A DNA stretch of 59,913 nt from assembly GCA_014653375.1 (NCBI GenBank), contig JACWEP010000007.1, positions 1 through 59,913 of the forward strand. The letters are read 5' to 3'. The DNA comes from Pelagibacterales bacterium SAG-MED48 (GTDB lineage Bacteria; Pseudomonadota; Alphaproteobacteria; Pelagibacterales; Pelagibacteraceae). The notes beneath the pieces are model-generated. The model did not search any database, was not told where the DNA came from, and saw only the letters and a program-made list of their open reading frames with translations. This document shows, one piece after another, positions 33,385 to 46,642 of the stretch. The first letter of the stretch is position 1. Every line of letters starts with the position of its first letter. Made by a program: the position numbers and the translations under genes.

Positions 33385-35301
33385 ATGCCTATAATAACAT
33401 TACCAGACGGAAATAACTTAAGTTTTTCTAATGATGTCACAGGCCTTGGTGTGGCAGAAAAAATTAGTAAATCTCTTGCCAAACAAGCAATGGTTATAAG
33501 TGTTAATGGTGAGTTAAAAGATTTAGATTATTTAATTAAAAAAGACTGTAGTGTTAAAATATTTACTTCTAAAAACCCTGAGGGTCTTGAAACTATAAGG
33601 CATGATACAGCTCATATTTTAGCAATGGCTGTTCAAGAATTATTTCCAGGCACACAAGTAACTATTGGTCCTGTTATCGAAAATGGTTTTTATTATGATT
33701 TTGCTAGAAAAGAACCTTTTACAGAAGATGATTTATTAAAAATCGAAAATAAAATGAAAGAAATTGTTGATAGAGATGAAATCACAAAAAGAGAGGTTTG
33801 GGAAAGAAACAAGGCAATTTCTCATTTTAAAGACAAAGGAGAAGTTTATAAAGCTGAGTTAATTGAAACAATTCCAGAAAGTGAAGATGTATCAATTTAC
33901 TTTCATGGAGATTGGCACGATCTTTGCAGGGGACCACATCTTTCCTCTACTGGTAAAATTGGAAAATATTTTAAACTTACTAAGGTTTCAGGCGCTTATT
34001 GGCGAGGTGACTCTAATAATGAAATGTTACAAAGAATTTACGGAACTAGCTGGGCAAGTCAAAAAGATTTAGATGAATATTTAAAAAGAATTGAAGAGGC
34101 TGAAAAAAGAGATCATAGAAAATTAGGAAAAGAAATGGATTTATTTCATTTTAGAGAGGAAAGCCCAGGATCTGTATTTTGGCATGAAAAAGGTTGGGCT
34201 CTTTTTCAAAAATTAATTAACTACATGAGAAGTAGGCAGGATGATGCTGGGTATAAAGAAGTAAATACCCCAGAGGTTCTAGACAGACTATTATGGGAAA
34301 AATCAGGACATTGGGAAAAATACGGGGAAAATATGTATACATCTGAAACACCAGATGAGAAAGTTTTTGCTATTAAACCCATGAATTGTCCAGGGCACAT
34401 TCAGGTTTTTAATCAAGGTTTGAAAAGTTATCGAGATCTACCCTTAAGAATAACGGAGTTTGGAAAAGTTCACCGTTATGAACCATCAGGAGCTTTACAT
34501 GGATTGTTAAGAGTTAGAGCTTTTACACAGGATGATGCTCATATTTTTTGTTCAGAAGATCAGATCACAAGTGAGTGTTTGGAAGTAACTAATCTAATAT
34601 TAGATATTTATAAAGATCTTGGTTTTGAAAATGTAATTTTGAAATATGCAGATAGGCCTGATGTTAGGGTTGGAGATGATGAAGTTTGGGATAAAGCAGA
34701 GGCATCATTACTTGAGGCAGTCAAAGCTTCAAAACTTGAATACAGTATTAATAAAGGAGAAGGTGCTTTTTATGGTCCTAAAATTGAATTTGTTTTAAGA
34801 GATGCAATTGGTAGAGATTGGCAATGTGGAACTTTACAAGTTGATTTAAACTTACCTGGGAGATTAGATGCTTCCTATGTTGACAAAGATGGCACAAAAA
34901 AAGTTCCTGTAATGCTTCATAGAGCACTATTTGGTTCTTTAGAAAGATTCATTGGAATTTTAATTGAAAATTATGCAGGAAAATTTCCTTTTTGGATATC
35001 TCCTTTACAAACTGTTGTAATACCTATTTCTGAAGAGTTTGATGATTATGCAATTAAGGTTTCAAAAAAAATTAAAGAAGCAGGCATGAGTTCATCTGTC
35101 GATCTTAAAAAACATAATTTGAATTATAAAATAAGAGATAATTCATTAGCAAAAATACCTCTTTTATTAATTTGTGGTAAAAAAGAAGTTGACTCCAATT
35201 CAGTAACGATTAGAAGATTAGACTCTAATAAACAAGAAAATATGGATTTAAATTTATTCTTAAAAACTTTCTCTGCTTTAAATAAAGCATCATCAAACTA
35301 A
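33385..35301 (+). CDS. thrS: Threonyl-tRNA synthetase
   Basis: Charges tRNA-Thr. The 638-residue protein has the N-terminal TGS domain (MPIITLPDGNNLSF), the editing domain with HDTAHILAMAV and DLCRGPHLSSTGKI, and the class II catalytic core with zinc-ligand Cys in MNCPGHIQVF and the motif 2 segment RITEFGKVHRYEPSGALHGL, then the anticodon-binding domain. Length normal. Its start abuts the GT4 stop and its stop abuts the infC GTG, so it is translationally coupled on both sides. No T-box or other leader is seen. Confidence 0.97.
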   Translation: MPIITLPDGNNLSFSNDVTGLGVAEKISKSLAKQAMVISVNGELKDLDYLIKKDCSVKIFTSKNPEGLETIRHDTAHILAMAVQELFPGTQVTIGPVIENGFYYDFARKEPFTEDDLLKIENKMKEIVDRDEITKREVWERNKAISHFKDKGEVYKAELIETIPESEDVSIYFHGDWHDLCRGPHLSSTGKIGKYFKLTKVSGAYWRGDSNNEMLQRIYGTSWASQKDLDEYLKRIEEAEKRDHRKLGKEMDLFHFREESPGSVFWHEKGWALFQKLINYMRSRQDDAGYKEVNTPEVLDRLLWEKSGHWEKYGENMYTSETPDEKVFAIKPMNCPGHIQVFNQGLKSYRDLPLRITEFGKVHRYEPSGALHGLLRVRAFTQDDAHIFCSEDQITSECLEVTNLILDIYKDLGFENVILKYADRPDVRVGDDEVWDKAEASLLEAVKASKLEYSINKGEGAFYGPKIEFVLRDAIGRDWQCGTLQVDLNLPGRLDASYVDKDGTKKVPVMLHRALFGSLERFIGILIENYAGKFPFWISPLQTVVIPISEEFDDYAIKVSKKIKEAGMSSSVDLKKHNLNYKIRDNSLAKIPLLLICGKKEVDSNSVTIRRLDSNKQENMDLNLFLKTFSALNKASSN

Positions 35302-35847
35302 GTGGCAGATTTTAAACAAAACTACTTTCAAAGAAGAACTAAAGATCGTGGTCCTAGATCTAATAACAGAATATCATCTCCCGATGTCCAGGTAATAGGA
35401 AGCGATGGTGAAAACCTTGGTGTTATAAATACCAATGAAGCTATCTCAATGGCAAAGAACCAAGGATTAGATTTAATCGAAATAGCTGCCAATGCAAATC
35501 CTCCTGTTTGTAAAATAATGGATATGGGTAAATTTAAATATGATGCTCAAAAAAAAGCTAATATCGCAAAGAAAAAACAAAAAATTGTTCTTTTAAAAGA
35601 AATTAAAATGAGACCAGTTACAGAAACTCATGACTATGATTTTAAAGTAAAAAATGCAAAAAAATTTATAGCTAAAGGTGATAAAGTGAAATTTACTGTT
35701 AGATTTAAGGGTCGTGAACTTCAACATTCTCATTTAGGAAAAGAACTAATGGACAAGATTAAAGAGGATATGAAGGATATTGGCAAGGTAGAGCTTCATC
35801 CTAAATTTGATGGTAAGCAAATGATCATGGTAATTCAACCTTTATAG
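35302..35847 (+). CDS. infC: Translation initiation factor IF-3
   Basis: Binds the 30S subunit and controls start-codon choice. The 181-residue protein shows SPDVQVIGSDGENLGV and the linker/C-domain segments NPPVCKIMDMGKFKYD and VKFTVRFKGRELQHSHLG. I take the GTG at 35302, directly after the thrS stop, as the start; this non-ATG start recalls the rare start codons used for IF-3 autoregulation in other bacteria (AUU in E. coli), though GTG is a weaker case. No Shine-Dalgarno sequence can be seen inside the thrS end. Confidence 0.95.
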   Translation: MADFKQNYFQRRTKDRGPRSNNRISSPDVQVIGSDGENLGVINTNEAISMAKNQGLDLIEIAANANPPVCKIMDMGKFKYDAQKKANIAKKKQKIVLLKEIKMRPVTETHDYDFKVKNAKKFIAKGDKVKFTVRFKGRELQHSHLGKELMDKIKEDMKDIGKVELHPKFDGKQMIMVIQPL

Positions 35848-35900
35848 GCTTTAATAGAGGTTGTAAATTTATATCAATCTTTGTATAACACCGCAGTATT

Positions 35901-36107
35901 ATGCCAAAATTGAAATCAAAAAGCTCAGCAAAAAAAAGATTTAAAATATCTGCAACAGGCAAAGTCTTAACTGCCCAGGCAGGGAAAAGACATGGCATGA
36001 TCAAAAGAACAAATTCTCAAATAAGAAAATTAAGAGGCACAACAACGATGTCAAAACAAGACTCAAAAATTGTTAAATCGTACATGCCTTACAGTTTAAG
36101 AGGTTAA
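35901..36107 (+). CDS. rpmI: Ribosomal protein bL35
   Basis: Small basic 50S protein, 68 residues, with the family start [21 protein letters not shown] and [19 protein letters not shown]. It lies 53 bp after infC and 2 bp before rplT in the conserved infC-rpmI-rplT order. The 53-bp gap shows no clear hairpin. Confidence 0.97.
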   Translation: MPKLKSKSSAKKRFKISATGKVLTAQAGKRHGMIKRTNSQIRKLRGTTTMSKQDSKIVKSYMPYSLRG

Positions 36108-36109
36108 TA

Positions 36110-36466
36110 ATGGCTAGAGTTAAAAGAGGTGTAACCAGCAAAGCTAAACATAAAAAAGTTTTAAAAGCTGTCAAAGGTCAATGGGGCAGAAGAAAAAACA
36201 CTATAAGAGTTGCAAAACAAGCAATGGAAAAAGCTATGCAGTATGCTTATAGAGACAGAAGAAATAAAAAAAGAGAATTTAAATCATTGTGGATACAAAG
36301 AATCAATGCTGGAGTAAGAGCTGAAGGATTAACATATTCAAAATTTATTAATGGACTTAGTAAATGTGGAGTAGTTATCGATAGAAAAATATTAGCAGAA
36401 ATAGCTTACGATAGCCCAGAAGCCTTTAAAACTATTGTTCAAAAAGCACAATCTGCTTTAAACTAA
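36110..36466 (+). CDS. rplT: Ribosomal protein bL20
   Basis: 50S assembly protein binding 23S rRNA, 118 residues, with [18 protein letters not shown] at the start and [20 protein letters not shown] in the globular domain. In E. coli it represses this operon by binding the rpmI leader; no equivalent structure can be identified here. Two bases separate it from rpmI. Confidence 0.97.
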   Translation: MARVKRGVTSKAKHKKVLKAVKGQWGRRKNTIRVAKQAMEKAMQYAYRDRRNKKREFKSLWIQRINAGVRAEGLTYSKFINGLSKCGVVIDRKILAEIAYDSPEAFKTIVQKAQSALN

Positions 36467-36495
36467 TCTTCACTATTGTTTTTCGTCGGTGAAGA
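36467..36495 (+). other. Small hairpin between rplT and pheS
   Basis: TCTTCAC and GTGAAGA form a 7-8 bp stem with a 15-nt loop. There is no T-tract after it, so it is not a typical terminator. It could be an RNA processing or stability element that separates the ribosomal and pheST segments. Low certainty. Confidence 0.35.
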
Positions 36496-36509
36496 AATAA
36501 TCTCATAAA

Positions 36510-37577
36510 ATGTCAGATATTAAAAAAATTAAAGATGAATATCTCTTAAAGCTAAATGAAAATTTAGATTTAAATCAAATTAATCAAATTAAAACCGATC
36601 TATTTGGTAAAAATGGTTTAGTTAGTTCTCAATTTAAACAACTTGGAAAAATAGCAGAAGATGAAAGAAAAATTTTTGCTTCTGATTTAAATACGACAAA
36701 AGATGAATTACAGGATCTCATTTCCTCAAAAATTGATGAAATTGAAAATAAAGAAATTAATAAAAAATTAGAAAAGGAAAAAGTAGATATAACATTACCT
36801 GAGAGACCATTTGCACAAGGCAAGATACATCCTGTTTCACAAGTTATTGATGAAATTTCATCTATTTTTTCTGAAATTGGTTTTAGTGTTGAGGAGGGTC
36901 CTGATGTTGAAAATGAATATAATAATTTTACTGCTTTAAATACTCCTGACAATCATCCAGCAAGAGATATGCATGATACTTTTTATTTGGATGAAAAAAA
37001 AGAACTGTTATTGAGAACTCATACTTCACCGGTTCAAATCAGAACTATGTTGAGTGACAAGCCACCTTTTAAGATAATTGCACCAGGTAGAACATATAGA
37101 TCTGACAGTGACCAAACACATGCACCTATGTTTCATCAAGTGGAAGGCTTACATATTGATAAAAATATCAATATGGGTCACCTAAAAGGCTGTTTGAATT
37201 ATTTTATTAAAGAATTTTTTGAAGTTGATAAAATAAAGATGAGATTTAGACCAAGTCATTTTCCATTCACTGAACCTTCTGCTGAAGTAGATATAGGTTA
37301 TGAAATTAAAGATGGAAAAATTATAATTGGTGAGGGAGACAAATGGCTTGAAATTTTAGGCTGTGGAATGGTTCATCCTAATGTATTAAAAAATGTCAAA
37401 GTAAACCCTGATGAATTCCAAGGATATGCTTTTGGAATTGGAATAGATAGATTGGCAATGCTTAAGTATGGGATCAATGACTTAAGAGCATTCTTTGATT
37501 GTGATTATAGATGGTTAAATCAATTTGGATTTGATCCAAATGATGTTCCTTCAAGTTATAGAGGTTTAAGTAGATGA
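36510..37577 (+). CDS. pheS: Phenylalanyl-tRNA synthetase alpha subunit
   Basis: Catalytic subunit of the alpha2beta2 enzyme charging tRNA-Phe. The 355-residue protein has an N-terminal coiled coil (about 1-90), then class II motifs: [54 protein letters not shown], and the motif 3 region [15 protein letters not shown]. Start and length are normal. Overlaps pheT by 4 nt. Confidence 0.97.
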   Translation: MSDIKKIKDEYLLKLNENLDLNQINQIKTDLFGKNGLVSSQFKQLGKIAEDERKIFASDLNTTKDELQDLISSKIDEIENKEINKKLEKEKVDITLPERPFAQGKIHPVSQVIDEISSIFSEIGFSVEEGPDVENEYNNFTALNTPDNHPARDMHDTFYLDEKKELLLRTHTSPVQIRTMLSDKPPFKIIAPGRTYRSDSDQTHAPMFHQVEGLHIDKNINMGHLKGCLNYFIKEFFEVDKIKMRFRPSHFPFTEPSAEVDIGYEIKDGKIIIGEGDKWLEILGCGMVHPNVLKNVKVNPDEFQGYAFGIGIDRLAMLKYGINDLRAFFDCDYRWLNQFGFDPNDVPSSYRGLSR

Positions 37578-39976
37578 AAATTACATCTAACTGGCTTAAA
37601 GAACATCTAGATACAAAATTAGATGAAAATCAAATAATAGAAAAACTTACAGATGTTGGACTAGAAGTTGAAAGTGTTGAAAAACAAAGGGGTGAATTTG
37701 ATGACTTCATCGTTGCAAAAATTTTAAAAGCTGAAAAACATCCAGATGCTGATAAGCTTAAAGTTTGTGATGTAGATGTAGGTAAAGAGAATCCTGTCAT
37801 AGTTGTTTGTGGTGCTCCAAATGCAATAGAGGGCTTGCTAACAATTTATGCTCCACCCGGTTCAGTTATTCCAAAAAATCAAATGAAATTGGTTGTGAGT
37901 AAAATTAGAGGAGTTAGCTCTTATGGGATGTTATGCTCAGAGTCTGAATTAAACTTATCAGATGAAAGTGATGGTATTACTGAGCTTTCATCAAATGATT
38001 TTAAAGATAAGATTGGAGATAATTATTTTCCAAAAAAAAATTTAAACGTAATTGATATATCTATTACACCAAATAGACCAGATTGTTTGGGTGTTAGAGG
38101 TATAGCTAGAGATTTAGCAGCAGCGGGCTCAGGTAAATTTAAAAATCTTGAAGAAAAAAAATTAAAACAAGATGGAAAACAAACAGTTAATGTTAAAATT
38201 GAAAATGATCAAGCTTGCACAGTATTTGGTAGCTGTTTAATTACAGATGTTAAGAATGTAGAAAGTCCTGATTGGTTAAAAGAAAAAATAATTTCAATAG
38301 GTCAAAAACCTATTTCAGCTATTGTAGATATTACCAATTATGTAATGCTTGATTTGAATAGACCGTTACACGCTTACGATGTTGATAAAATTGATAAAGA
38401 AATAATAGTTAGAAATTCTAAAAAAGATGAAACATTTAAAGCATTAGACAATAAAGAATATAAGCTTGAAGAAGGAATGTGTGTTATCTCAGATGCTACA
38501 GGGGTATTAGGATTAGGAGGAATAATTGGTGGAACTAGATCTGGTACAGAACTAAATACAAAAAATATATTAATTGAGTCTGCTTATTTTTCTCCAAGAT
38601 CAATTAGAAAATCATCAAAAATTCTAAACATCGATACAGATGCAAAGTTTAGGTTTGAAAGAGGAATTGATCCATTATCAATTGAACAAGGATTAAAAAA
38701 AGCTGTAAGCTTAATCCAAGAAATTTGTGGTGGGATAGCAAGTGAATTTGATATTCAAAAAATTGAAAATTATAAAAATAAGTCTTTAGGATTTGACCCT
38801 ATTTTATTTGAAAAAATAACTGGCGTTAAAATAGAAAAAAATGAAATAATTAAGATTTTAGATGATCTTGGATTTGAAATTAAGGAAGAGAAAAAAATTT
38901 TAGATTTAAAAATTCCTTCTTGGAGACCGGATATTTCCCAAGAAGTTGATGTAGTAGAAGAGCTAATAAGAATTAAAGGTTATGATCAGATCAATATGAT
39001 TGAGCCTCAAAAAGTAAGAGAAAAAGAAACTTTAAATAAAAAACAAAAATTATTTCATTTTTTGCAAAGAGCAGTTGCATCAAAAGGTTATTTAGAAGCT
39101 ATTACCTGGTCTTTCACTGACAGTAAAATTAATCAATTGTTTATTGAAAAAAATAAAGAAATTAAGATAGTTAATCCAATTAGTTCAGATCTAGATGTTT
39201 TAAGAAGTTCTATTTTTTCAAATTTAATTATTCATTTAAATAAAAATTTAGGAAGAGGGTTTAAAGATTTGTCAATATTTGAAATAGGTCCTACATTTTT
39301 AGGTGAAAAACCAGGTGAACAACAAACTATTGTTGGAGGGTTAAAGTCAGGAAAGAATTCAAGACAGAATTGGCTAGAAAAAGAGAGATTGGTAGATGTG
39401 TTTGATGTTAAAAGTGATGTAATTCAATGTTTAGCTGAAGCTGGATATGATAAAGATAAGCTATACTTTGATATAGAGACACCAAGTTATTATCATCCAG
39501 GAAAATCAGGACGAGTGTTCCTAAATAAAGGAAAAGAAAAAATAATCGCTTTTTTTGGTGATATTCATCCTAATATTTTAAAAAAATTAGATATTAAAAC
39601 AGAAGCACTGGTAGGATTTGAAATATTTTTAGATAATATTAAACAACCAAAAAAATCTCTTAAAGATCAAAAAACGCAATATAAATTTTCTGATTTTCAA
39701 AAGTCAGAAAGAGATTTTGCTTTCATTTTAGACAAAAACTTCCAAGTACAAGAACTAATTGATGTAATATCTAGTGTAGATAAAGATTTAATAAAATCAG
39801 TTAAAGTATTTGATGTCTATGAGGGAAAAAATATCGAAGAAGACAAAAAATCTGTAGCTTTAAATGTGACCATTCAATCATCTGAAAAAACTTTAAATGA
39901 AGAGGATTTAAACAAAATCAATCAAACAATCATTTCTACAGTTGAGTCAAAAATAGACGCTAAGATTAGATCGTAG
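37574..39976 (+). CDS. pheT: Phenylalanyl-tRNA synthetase beta subunit
   Basis: Editing and tRNA-binding subunit, 800 residues. N-terminal [18 protein letters not shown], the tRNA-binding OB domain ([22 protein letters not shown]), the B3/B4 editing domain ([21 protein letters not shown]), the B5 domain and the C-terminal anticodon-binding domain ([19 protein letters not shown]) are all in order. It overlaps pheS by four bases and lies 2 bp before lepA. Confidence 0.97.
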   Translation: MKITSNWLKEHLDTKLDENQIIEKLTDVGLEVESVEKQRGEFDDFIVAKILKAEKHPDADKLKVCDVDVGKENPVIVVCGAPNAIEGLLTIYAPPGSVIPKNQMKLVVSKIRGVSSYGMLCSESELNLSDESDGITELSSNDFKDKIGDNYFPKKNLNVIDISITPNRPDCLGVRGIARDLAAAGSGKFKNLEEKKLKQDGKQTVNVKIENDQACTVFGSCLITDVKNVESPDWLKEKIISIGQKPISAIVDITNYVMLDLNRPLHAYDVDKIDKEIIVRNSKKDETFKALDNKEYKLEEGMCVISDATGVLGLGGIIGGTRSGTELNTKNILIESAYFSPRSIRKSSKILNIDTDAKFRFERGIDPLSIEQGLKKAVSLIQEICGGIASEFDIQKIENYKNKSLGFDPILFEKITGVKIEKNEIIKILDDLGFEIKEEKKILDLKIPSWRPDISQEVDVVEELIRIKGYDQINMIEPQKVREKETLNKKQKLFHFLQRAVASKGYLEAITWSFTDSKINQLFIEKNKEIKIVNPISSDLDVLRSSIFSNLIIHLNKNLGRGFKDLSIFEIGPTFLGEKPGEQQTIVGGLKSGKNSRQNWLEKERLVDVFDVKSDVIQCLAEAGYDKDKLYFDIETPSYYHPGKSGRVFLNKGKEKIIAFFGDIHPNILKKLDIKTEALVGFEIFLDNIKQPKKSLKDQKTQYKFSDFQKSERDFAFILDKNFQVQELIDVISSVDKDLIKSVKVFDVYEGKNIEEDKKSVALNVTIQSSEKTLNEEDLNKINQTIISTVESKIDAKIRS

Positions 39977-39978
39977 TA

Positions 39979-41787
39979 ATGACAAACATTGATCATATTA
40001 GAAACTTTGCAATTATTGCACATATTGATCATGGTAAATCAACAATAGCTGACAGAATAATTCATAGTTGTGGAGGCCTTACAGAAAGAGAAATGAAGGC
40101 ACAAGTTTTAGACTCAATGGATATTGAGCGCGAAAGAGGAATTACCATTAAAGCTCAAACTGTTAAACTTAATTATAAAGCCAAAGATGGAAAGGAATAT
40201 ATCTTAAATATTATTGATACTCCTGGCCACGTAGATTTTAGCTATGAAGTTAGCAGATCACTTTATGCGTGTGAAGGATCCATTTTAATTGTTGATAGCA
40301 CACAAGGAGTAGAGGCCCAAACACTTGCAAATGTTTACCAGGCACTAGATACTAATCATGAGATAGTTCCAGTTTTAAATAAAGTTGATTTACCAGCTTC
40401 AGATTTAGAAAAAACAAAAAAACAAATAGAAGATGTGATTGGTATTGATACAGAAAATGCCATCCCTTGTTCTGGAAAAACAGGTGAGGGAATTGATAAT
40501 ATATTAGAGCAAATTATTGTGTCATTGCCTGCCCCAGAAGGTGAGCGAGATACAGATTTAAAATGTTTATTGGTTGATAGTTGGTATGACACTTATATGG
40601 GTGTAGTTATCTTAGTCAGAGTCATTAATGGAAAAATTTATAAAAATATGAAAATTAAAATGATGTCTACTAATCAAGAATATATAGTTGAGAAAGTTGG
40701 AGTATTCACACCAAAAGCTACAGATATAAAAGAATTAAATGCAGGAGAAATTGGCTTTATAACAACAGGAATAAAAATTTTGTCGGAAACAAAAGTTGGA
40801 GACACTATTTGTGATGCAGCTAAGCCCTTAATAGAGGCTTTACCTGGCTTTAAACCAAGCAAACCGGTTGTTTTTTGTGGCTTATTCCCAGTTGATAGTT
40901 CAGAATATCAGAAGCTTAAAGATGGTTTGGCAAAACTTCAATTAAATGATGCCAGTTTTTCTTTTGAGGCAGAGTCCTCAACTGCTTTGGGTTTAGGATT
41001 TAGATGTGGTTTTTTAGGACTATTACACCTTGAGATAATTACTGAGAGGTTAGAAAGAGAATTTGATGTAAATTTATTAACTACAACACCCGGTGTTGTT
41101 TACAAAGTATATTTAAATAATGGAGATACTATTAATTTACACAATCCTTCTAGCTTACCTGATCCTACCCTAATAAAGCGAATAGAAGAGCCCTGGATTA
41201 AGGCAACAGTAATAACACCTGATCAATATTTGGGACCAATAATAAAACTATGTCAGGATAAAAGAGGAACACAAACAAATCTAAGTTACTCTGGTAATAG
41301 AGCTGTAATAAATTATGAGCTGCCATTAAATGAAGTGGTTTTTGATTTTAACGATAAGATTAAATCAATGACAAGTGGCTATGCAAGTTTCGACTATGAA
41401 ATTATAGATAATAGAGAAGGAGACCTAGTAAAGCTTGGAATTTTAGTGAATGCTGAGCCAGTAGATGCTTTAGCAATGATGATCCATAAAGATTTTGCCC
41501 AAAGAACAGGAAGAGAAGTATGTGAAAAACTTAAAGACTTAATTCCAAGACATAATTTTATGATACCTGTGCAAGCTGCAATAGGTGGAAAGATTATAGC
41601 AAGGGAAACAATTAAAGGTTTTAAAAAAGATGTTCTAACTAAAATTCATGGTGGTGGGGCAACTGATAGAAAGAGAAAACTTTTAGAAAAACAAAAAAAA
41701 GGAAAGGCCAGAGGTAAACAGTTTGGTAGAGTAGAAATTCCTCAAGAAGCATTTATAGGTGTATTAAAAATAAGTAAAGAAAAATGA
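39979..41787 (+). CDS. lepA: Translation elongation factor 4 (LepA)
   Basis: Ribosome-associated GTPase that back-translocates or remodels ribosomes during initiation and stress. The 602-residue protein has G1 [14 protein letters not shown]3 [13 protein letters not shown]4 NKVDLPA, domain II, and the LepA-specific C-terminal domain ([23 protein letters not shown] split across two motifs). Length is normal. The ATG of the next gene overlaps its stop by 4 nt (ATGA), coupling it to the GT9 gene. Confidence 0.97.
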   Translation: MTNIDHIRNFAIIAHIDHGKSTIADRIIHSCGGLTEREMKAQVLDSMDIERERGITIKAQTVKLNYKAKDGKEYILNIIDTPGHVDFSYEVSRSLYACEGSILIVDSTQGVEAQTLANVYQALDTNHEIVPVLNKVDLPASDLEKTKKQIEDVIGIDTENAIPCSGKTGEGIDNILEQIIVSLPAPEGERDTDLKCLLVDSWYDTYMGVVILVRVINGKIYKNMKIKMMSTNQEYIVEKVGVFTPKATDIKELNAGEIGFITTGIKILSETKVGDTICDAAKPLIEALPGFKPSKPVVFCGLFPVDSSEYQKLKDGLAKLQLNDASFSFEAESSTALGLGFRCGFLGLLHLEIITERLEREFDVNLLTTTPGVVYKVYLNNGDTINLHNPSSLPDPTLIKRIEEPWIKATVITPDQYLGPIIKLCQDKRGTQTNLSYSGNRAVINYELPLNEVVFDFNDKIKSMTSGYASFDYEIIDNREGDLVKLGILVNAEPVDALAMMIHKDFAQRTGREVCEKLKDLIPRHNFMIPVQAAIGGKIIARETIKGFKKDVLTKIHGGGATDRKRKLLEKQKKGKARGKQFGRVEIPQEAFIGVLKISKEK

Positions 41788-42791
41788 ATAGAATTTTGAT
41801 AATTGATCCTGGTAAAGGTTGGGGGCAATTTGTTTCAAAAATGTATTGTTTTCAAAAACTAGCTGAATACCAAAATTCAAAAATAATTTTTCTTACAAAA
41901 AGATCTACTCAAGCAGAATATTATTTAAGAGATACGACATTCTGTGATGAGGTTATTTATCTTAATGAACCGAGAAAGGGAATTAAGAATATTATTAATA
42001 ACATTCAGTCTTTATTAGAAAACATTAATAAAATTAATAAATTTAATTTTAAAGCTTGTTATGTTTTTCACCCATCTTTAAGATATTTATTTATAGCAAA
42101 ATTTTCGAACATAAGAGAAATTTGGGGTTTAGGCTTTAAGTTTCAAAACTTTTTTTTGGGAAAGAATAAAAAATTATATTTAAGCTTTTTTGCAAAAACT
42201 AAAGGAGACAATGAAGCTTTAGAATTTGTTAAAAAAATTACTAATGCATCAAAAATTGATTATAAACCCTTGTCTAGTATAGAGAATAGCTTGAGAGATA
42301 CTGTTGGAATAATTATTGCTGCTTCTGGAAATGAAAAAAGGTGGTCAATAAAGAATTATCTAAAAGTAATAAAATTTTTAAAGGAAAAAAATTATAAAAA
42401 ATTTTTAATTATTAGTGGCTTAGATCAATCAAAAGAAGAAGAATTAATAAATGAAAACTTTAGAGACATTATAGATACAACCTTTACAGCAGATAAGAAA
42501 ATTAATGATGTAATACCATATCTAAAAAGATGTAAATTTTGTATAGGTAATGATACTGGATTTTCACATTTATCAGTTAATTTAGATATTGAAACTATGG
42601 TTATCCAAGGTGATTGCCCCCCTCAAACTTACTCAAAACTTTTAAAGCATATTGATATTGAGCCTGATGTAACACGATCATCAAAATCAATACATACAAT
42701 CAAAGCTGAAAAGGTGTTGGACGAATTATCAAATTTTTTAAACAGGAGAGGTGGCCGAGTGGTTGAAGGCGCACGCTTGGAAAGCGTGTAA
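41784..42791 (+). CDS. Family 9 (heptosyltransferase-like) glycosyltransferase ending inside tRNA-Ser
   Basis: A 335-residue GT-B enzyme of the GT9 type. It starts [19 protein letters not shown] and carries the donor-site motif [17 protein letters not shown] and [10 protein letters not shown] in the C-terminal half, as in ADP-heptose:LPS transferases. Its frame does not stop before tRNA-Ser; the last roughly 15 residues ([15 protein letters not shown]) are encoded by the tRNA gene and the stop is at 42789-42791. It overlaps lepA by 4 nt. Probable role in lipopolysaccharide or surface glycan assembly; donor sugar unproved. Confidence 0.8.
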   Translation: MNRILIIDPGKGWGQFVSKMYCFQKLAEYQNSKIIFLTKRSTQAEYYLRDTTFCDEVIYLNEPRKGIKNIINNIQSLLENINKINKFNFKACYVFHPSLRYLFIAKFSNIREIWGLGFKFQNFFLGKNKKLYLSFFAKTKGDNEALEFVKKITNASKIDYKPLSSIENSLRDTVGIIIAASGNEKRWSIKNYLKVIKFLKEKNYKKFLIISGLDQSKEEELINENFRDIIDTTFTADKKINDVIPYLKRCKFCIGNDTGFSHLSVNLDIETMVIQGDCPPQTYSKLLKHIDIEPDVTRSSKSIHTIKAEKVLDELSNFLNRRGGRVVEGARLESV

Positions 42792-42834
42792 AGGAGTAAT
42801 CCTTTCATGGGTTCGAATCCCATTCTCTCCGCCA
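42745..42834 (+). tRNA. tRNA-Ser, anticodon GGA
   Basis: A complete 90-nt class II tRNA. Acceptor GGAGAGG pairs with TCTCTCC (one wobble); anticodon stem CACGC/GCGTG with loop TTGGAAA (anticodon GGA); long variable arm; T-loop TTCGAAT; discriminator G and encoded CCA. The preceding GT9 frame runs 47 nt into it. Confidence 0.96.
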
Positions 42835-43612
42835 ATAATTACTGGATTTTTATAATAATAGTCAGTTTTTCCATCATTGCTAATAGCATTAATACATTTA
42901 AATTTTTGACTTTTTAAATATTTGTTAATTTTGTTGAAATTTTTTCAAAAACTTCTACCTGCAAGAATATCTCATTATAATTTAGCAAATTTTTTAATTC
43001 CTGCAAAACCTCATGCCCATGGCCCTCTGCATCAATTTTAATACAAATTTTTTTATTTTTTAATTTAATAGTTTTGTCCCCGATTTTGAAAATATTTTTT
43101 TCAATATGAAGATTTTTTAAATTATCCTCTTTTTTAACAACACCATAACCACTAGATTGAATATAACCATCTCTTATTTTTTGCTCGCATAAGTAACTGT
43201 GAATTTTTATTTGAAAGACCAAATTTATAAATTTTAATATTCTTTAATTTTTTGTTTAATTTCAAATTTTTTCTAAATTTGATTATAGTCTTATTAACTG
43301 GTTCAAAGGATTTGATTATAATCTTTTGAAACTTATTTCTAACAATTAAACTATAAATTCCAGAGTTTGCCCCAATATCTATAAAATAATTTGAATTGTA
43401 TTTTTTAATATTTTTAATAAGAAATTCAATTTGAAAATTTTCATAACTATTAAAGAGAAAAATTTCTTTATCCATTGGTTCATTAATATTCCCCTCTAAC
43501 TCTATATCAAAAAATTTAAATCTTATTATTTTGTTATTAAAAAATCTCTTCATCAAAGAAGGATAAAGCCTTTTAATTATTGGTATCTTTTTATAACTTT
43601 TTTTGGAAACAT
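42835..43612 (-). pseudogene. FkbM-type methyltransferase with three A-run frameshifts
   Basis: Three overlapping frames together make one FkbM-family SAM methyltransferase. The SAM site is YFIDIGANSGIYSLIV, the middle reads RDGYIQSSGYGVV and CIKIDAEGHGHEVL, and the end reads KSQKFKCINAISNDGKTDYYYKNP in another frame. Restoring one chain needs one more A at the A7 run 43598-43604 (giving a start MFPKKSYKKIP), one fewer A at the A6 run 43177-43182, and one more A at the A6 run 42941-42946. Each alone would truncate the protein. The final frame has no stop before the antisense tRNA-Ser, so the original end is unclear. Either a decayed gene or homopolymer sequencing errors. Confidence 0.75.
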
Positions 43613-43616
43613 TTAA

Positions 43617-44357
43617 TTATAAAGAATTATTATTACGTGTATTTAAAATATCATTTAAATCATTCTTAAATTTTTTGTCTAAATAAAAATTTGTGCAATT
43701 TGTTTTCGAATACAAGAAATATTCTTTATTTGTTAAATATTTATATATATCACTGTCAACCACCTCTGTAATGTCATACGCATCATTATCTTCAATAGCA
43801 ATTAAAGTTGGACGAACATCTTCTAAATTAATACCCTGAAGTGCTTTAAAATCTCTATACTCAACGTCTATATTAAGAAAATCTATTTTTTTAATTCCTA
43901 ATTCTTTTATAATTTTATCTAATGTAGATATTTGGATTTTAACTTTTTTTACATTTTCATATGCTTTAAAAGAATTTGCTTGGTTGATGTGACTTGATTG
44001 ATAATAAAAATCTTCACCTTCTTTATTAGAAATACCAACATTTATATTTTTGTCATTTGGCCTTGCAATTTTAAAAAGATTGATTGTTTCTTCGGAAATG
44101 TCGATATTCACCCCTTTCCAACCTTTTTTGTGAAGTAAGTGTGTAAGAGAAGCTCTTACGGGGTGATAGCATCCAACGTCTATATAAAACCCATCTTTTT
44201 TATGATTAAAAAGGCTTTGAATAATTACATCTTCACCATTATCTGCGTAGTAATATTTTTTTTTAGATTTCTTTAATATCTTAATAAAGAAATATAATTT
44301 GTTAAATGGATAAAGTTTAATCAAATAATCTTTAATTTTTTTTTCTATATTTTTCAT
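43617..44357 (-). CDS. FkbM-family methyltransferase
   Basis: An intact 246-residue SAM-dependent methyltransferase. The SAM-binding segment is FYIDVGCYHPVRASLTHLLHKKGWKGVNIDI, followed by STLDKIIKELGIKKIDFLNIDVE, typical of FkbM proteins that O-methylate sugars or glycan ends. It lies just upstream of the broken FkbM copy in the same orientation and frame (4 nt between its stop and the inferred start of the next), so the two form a pair, and GT9 lies close by. Glycan methylation at the cell surface is inferred. Confidence 0.85.
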   Translation of the reverse strand: MKNIEKKIKDYLIKLYPFNKLYFFIKILKKSKKKYYYADNGEDVIIQSLFNHKKDGFYIDVGCYHPVRASLTHLLHKKGWKGVNIDISEETINLFKIARPNDKNINVGISNKEGEDFYYQSSHINQANSFKAYENVKKVKIQISTLDKIIKELGIKKIDFLNIDVEYRDFKALQGINLEDVRPTLIAIEDNDAYDITEVVDSDIYKYLTNKEYFLYSKTNCTNFYLDKKFKNDLNDILNTRNNNSL

Positions 44358-44504
44358 GATTTCAAATAACTAAGTCGGTATTATAATTTATTTATAGATT
44401 AGTTATTAATAAATACACACTTATCCTTATAATTTCTTATTTGTTTAAATTTATAAAGATTTCGTAAATAAAGCTTATTTTTAAAGGTTAATTTTCATTA
44501 TTAA

Positions 44505-46640
<2,136 letters not shown>

Positions 46641-46642
46641 TA

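Noticed and set aside
36467..36495. Terminator between rplT and pheS
   Set aside because: The 7-8 bp stem has no T-tract; listed only as a hairpin.
42629..42835. 68-codon minus-strand frame across tRNA-Ser
   Set aside because: Mostly antisense tRNA and antisense GT9; no independent start signal or family match.
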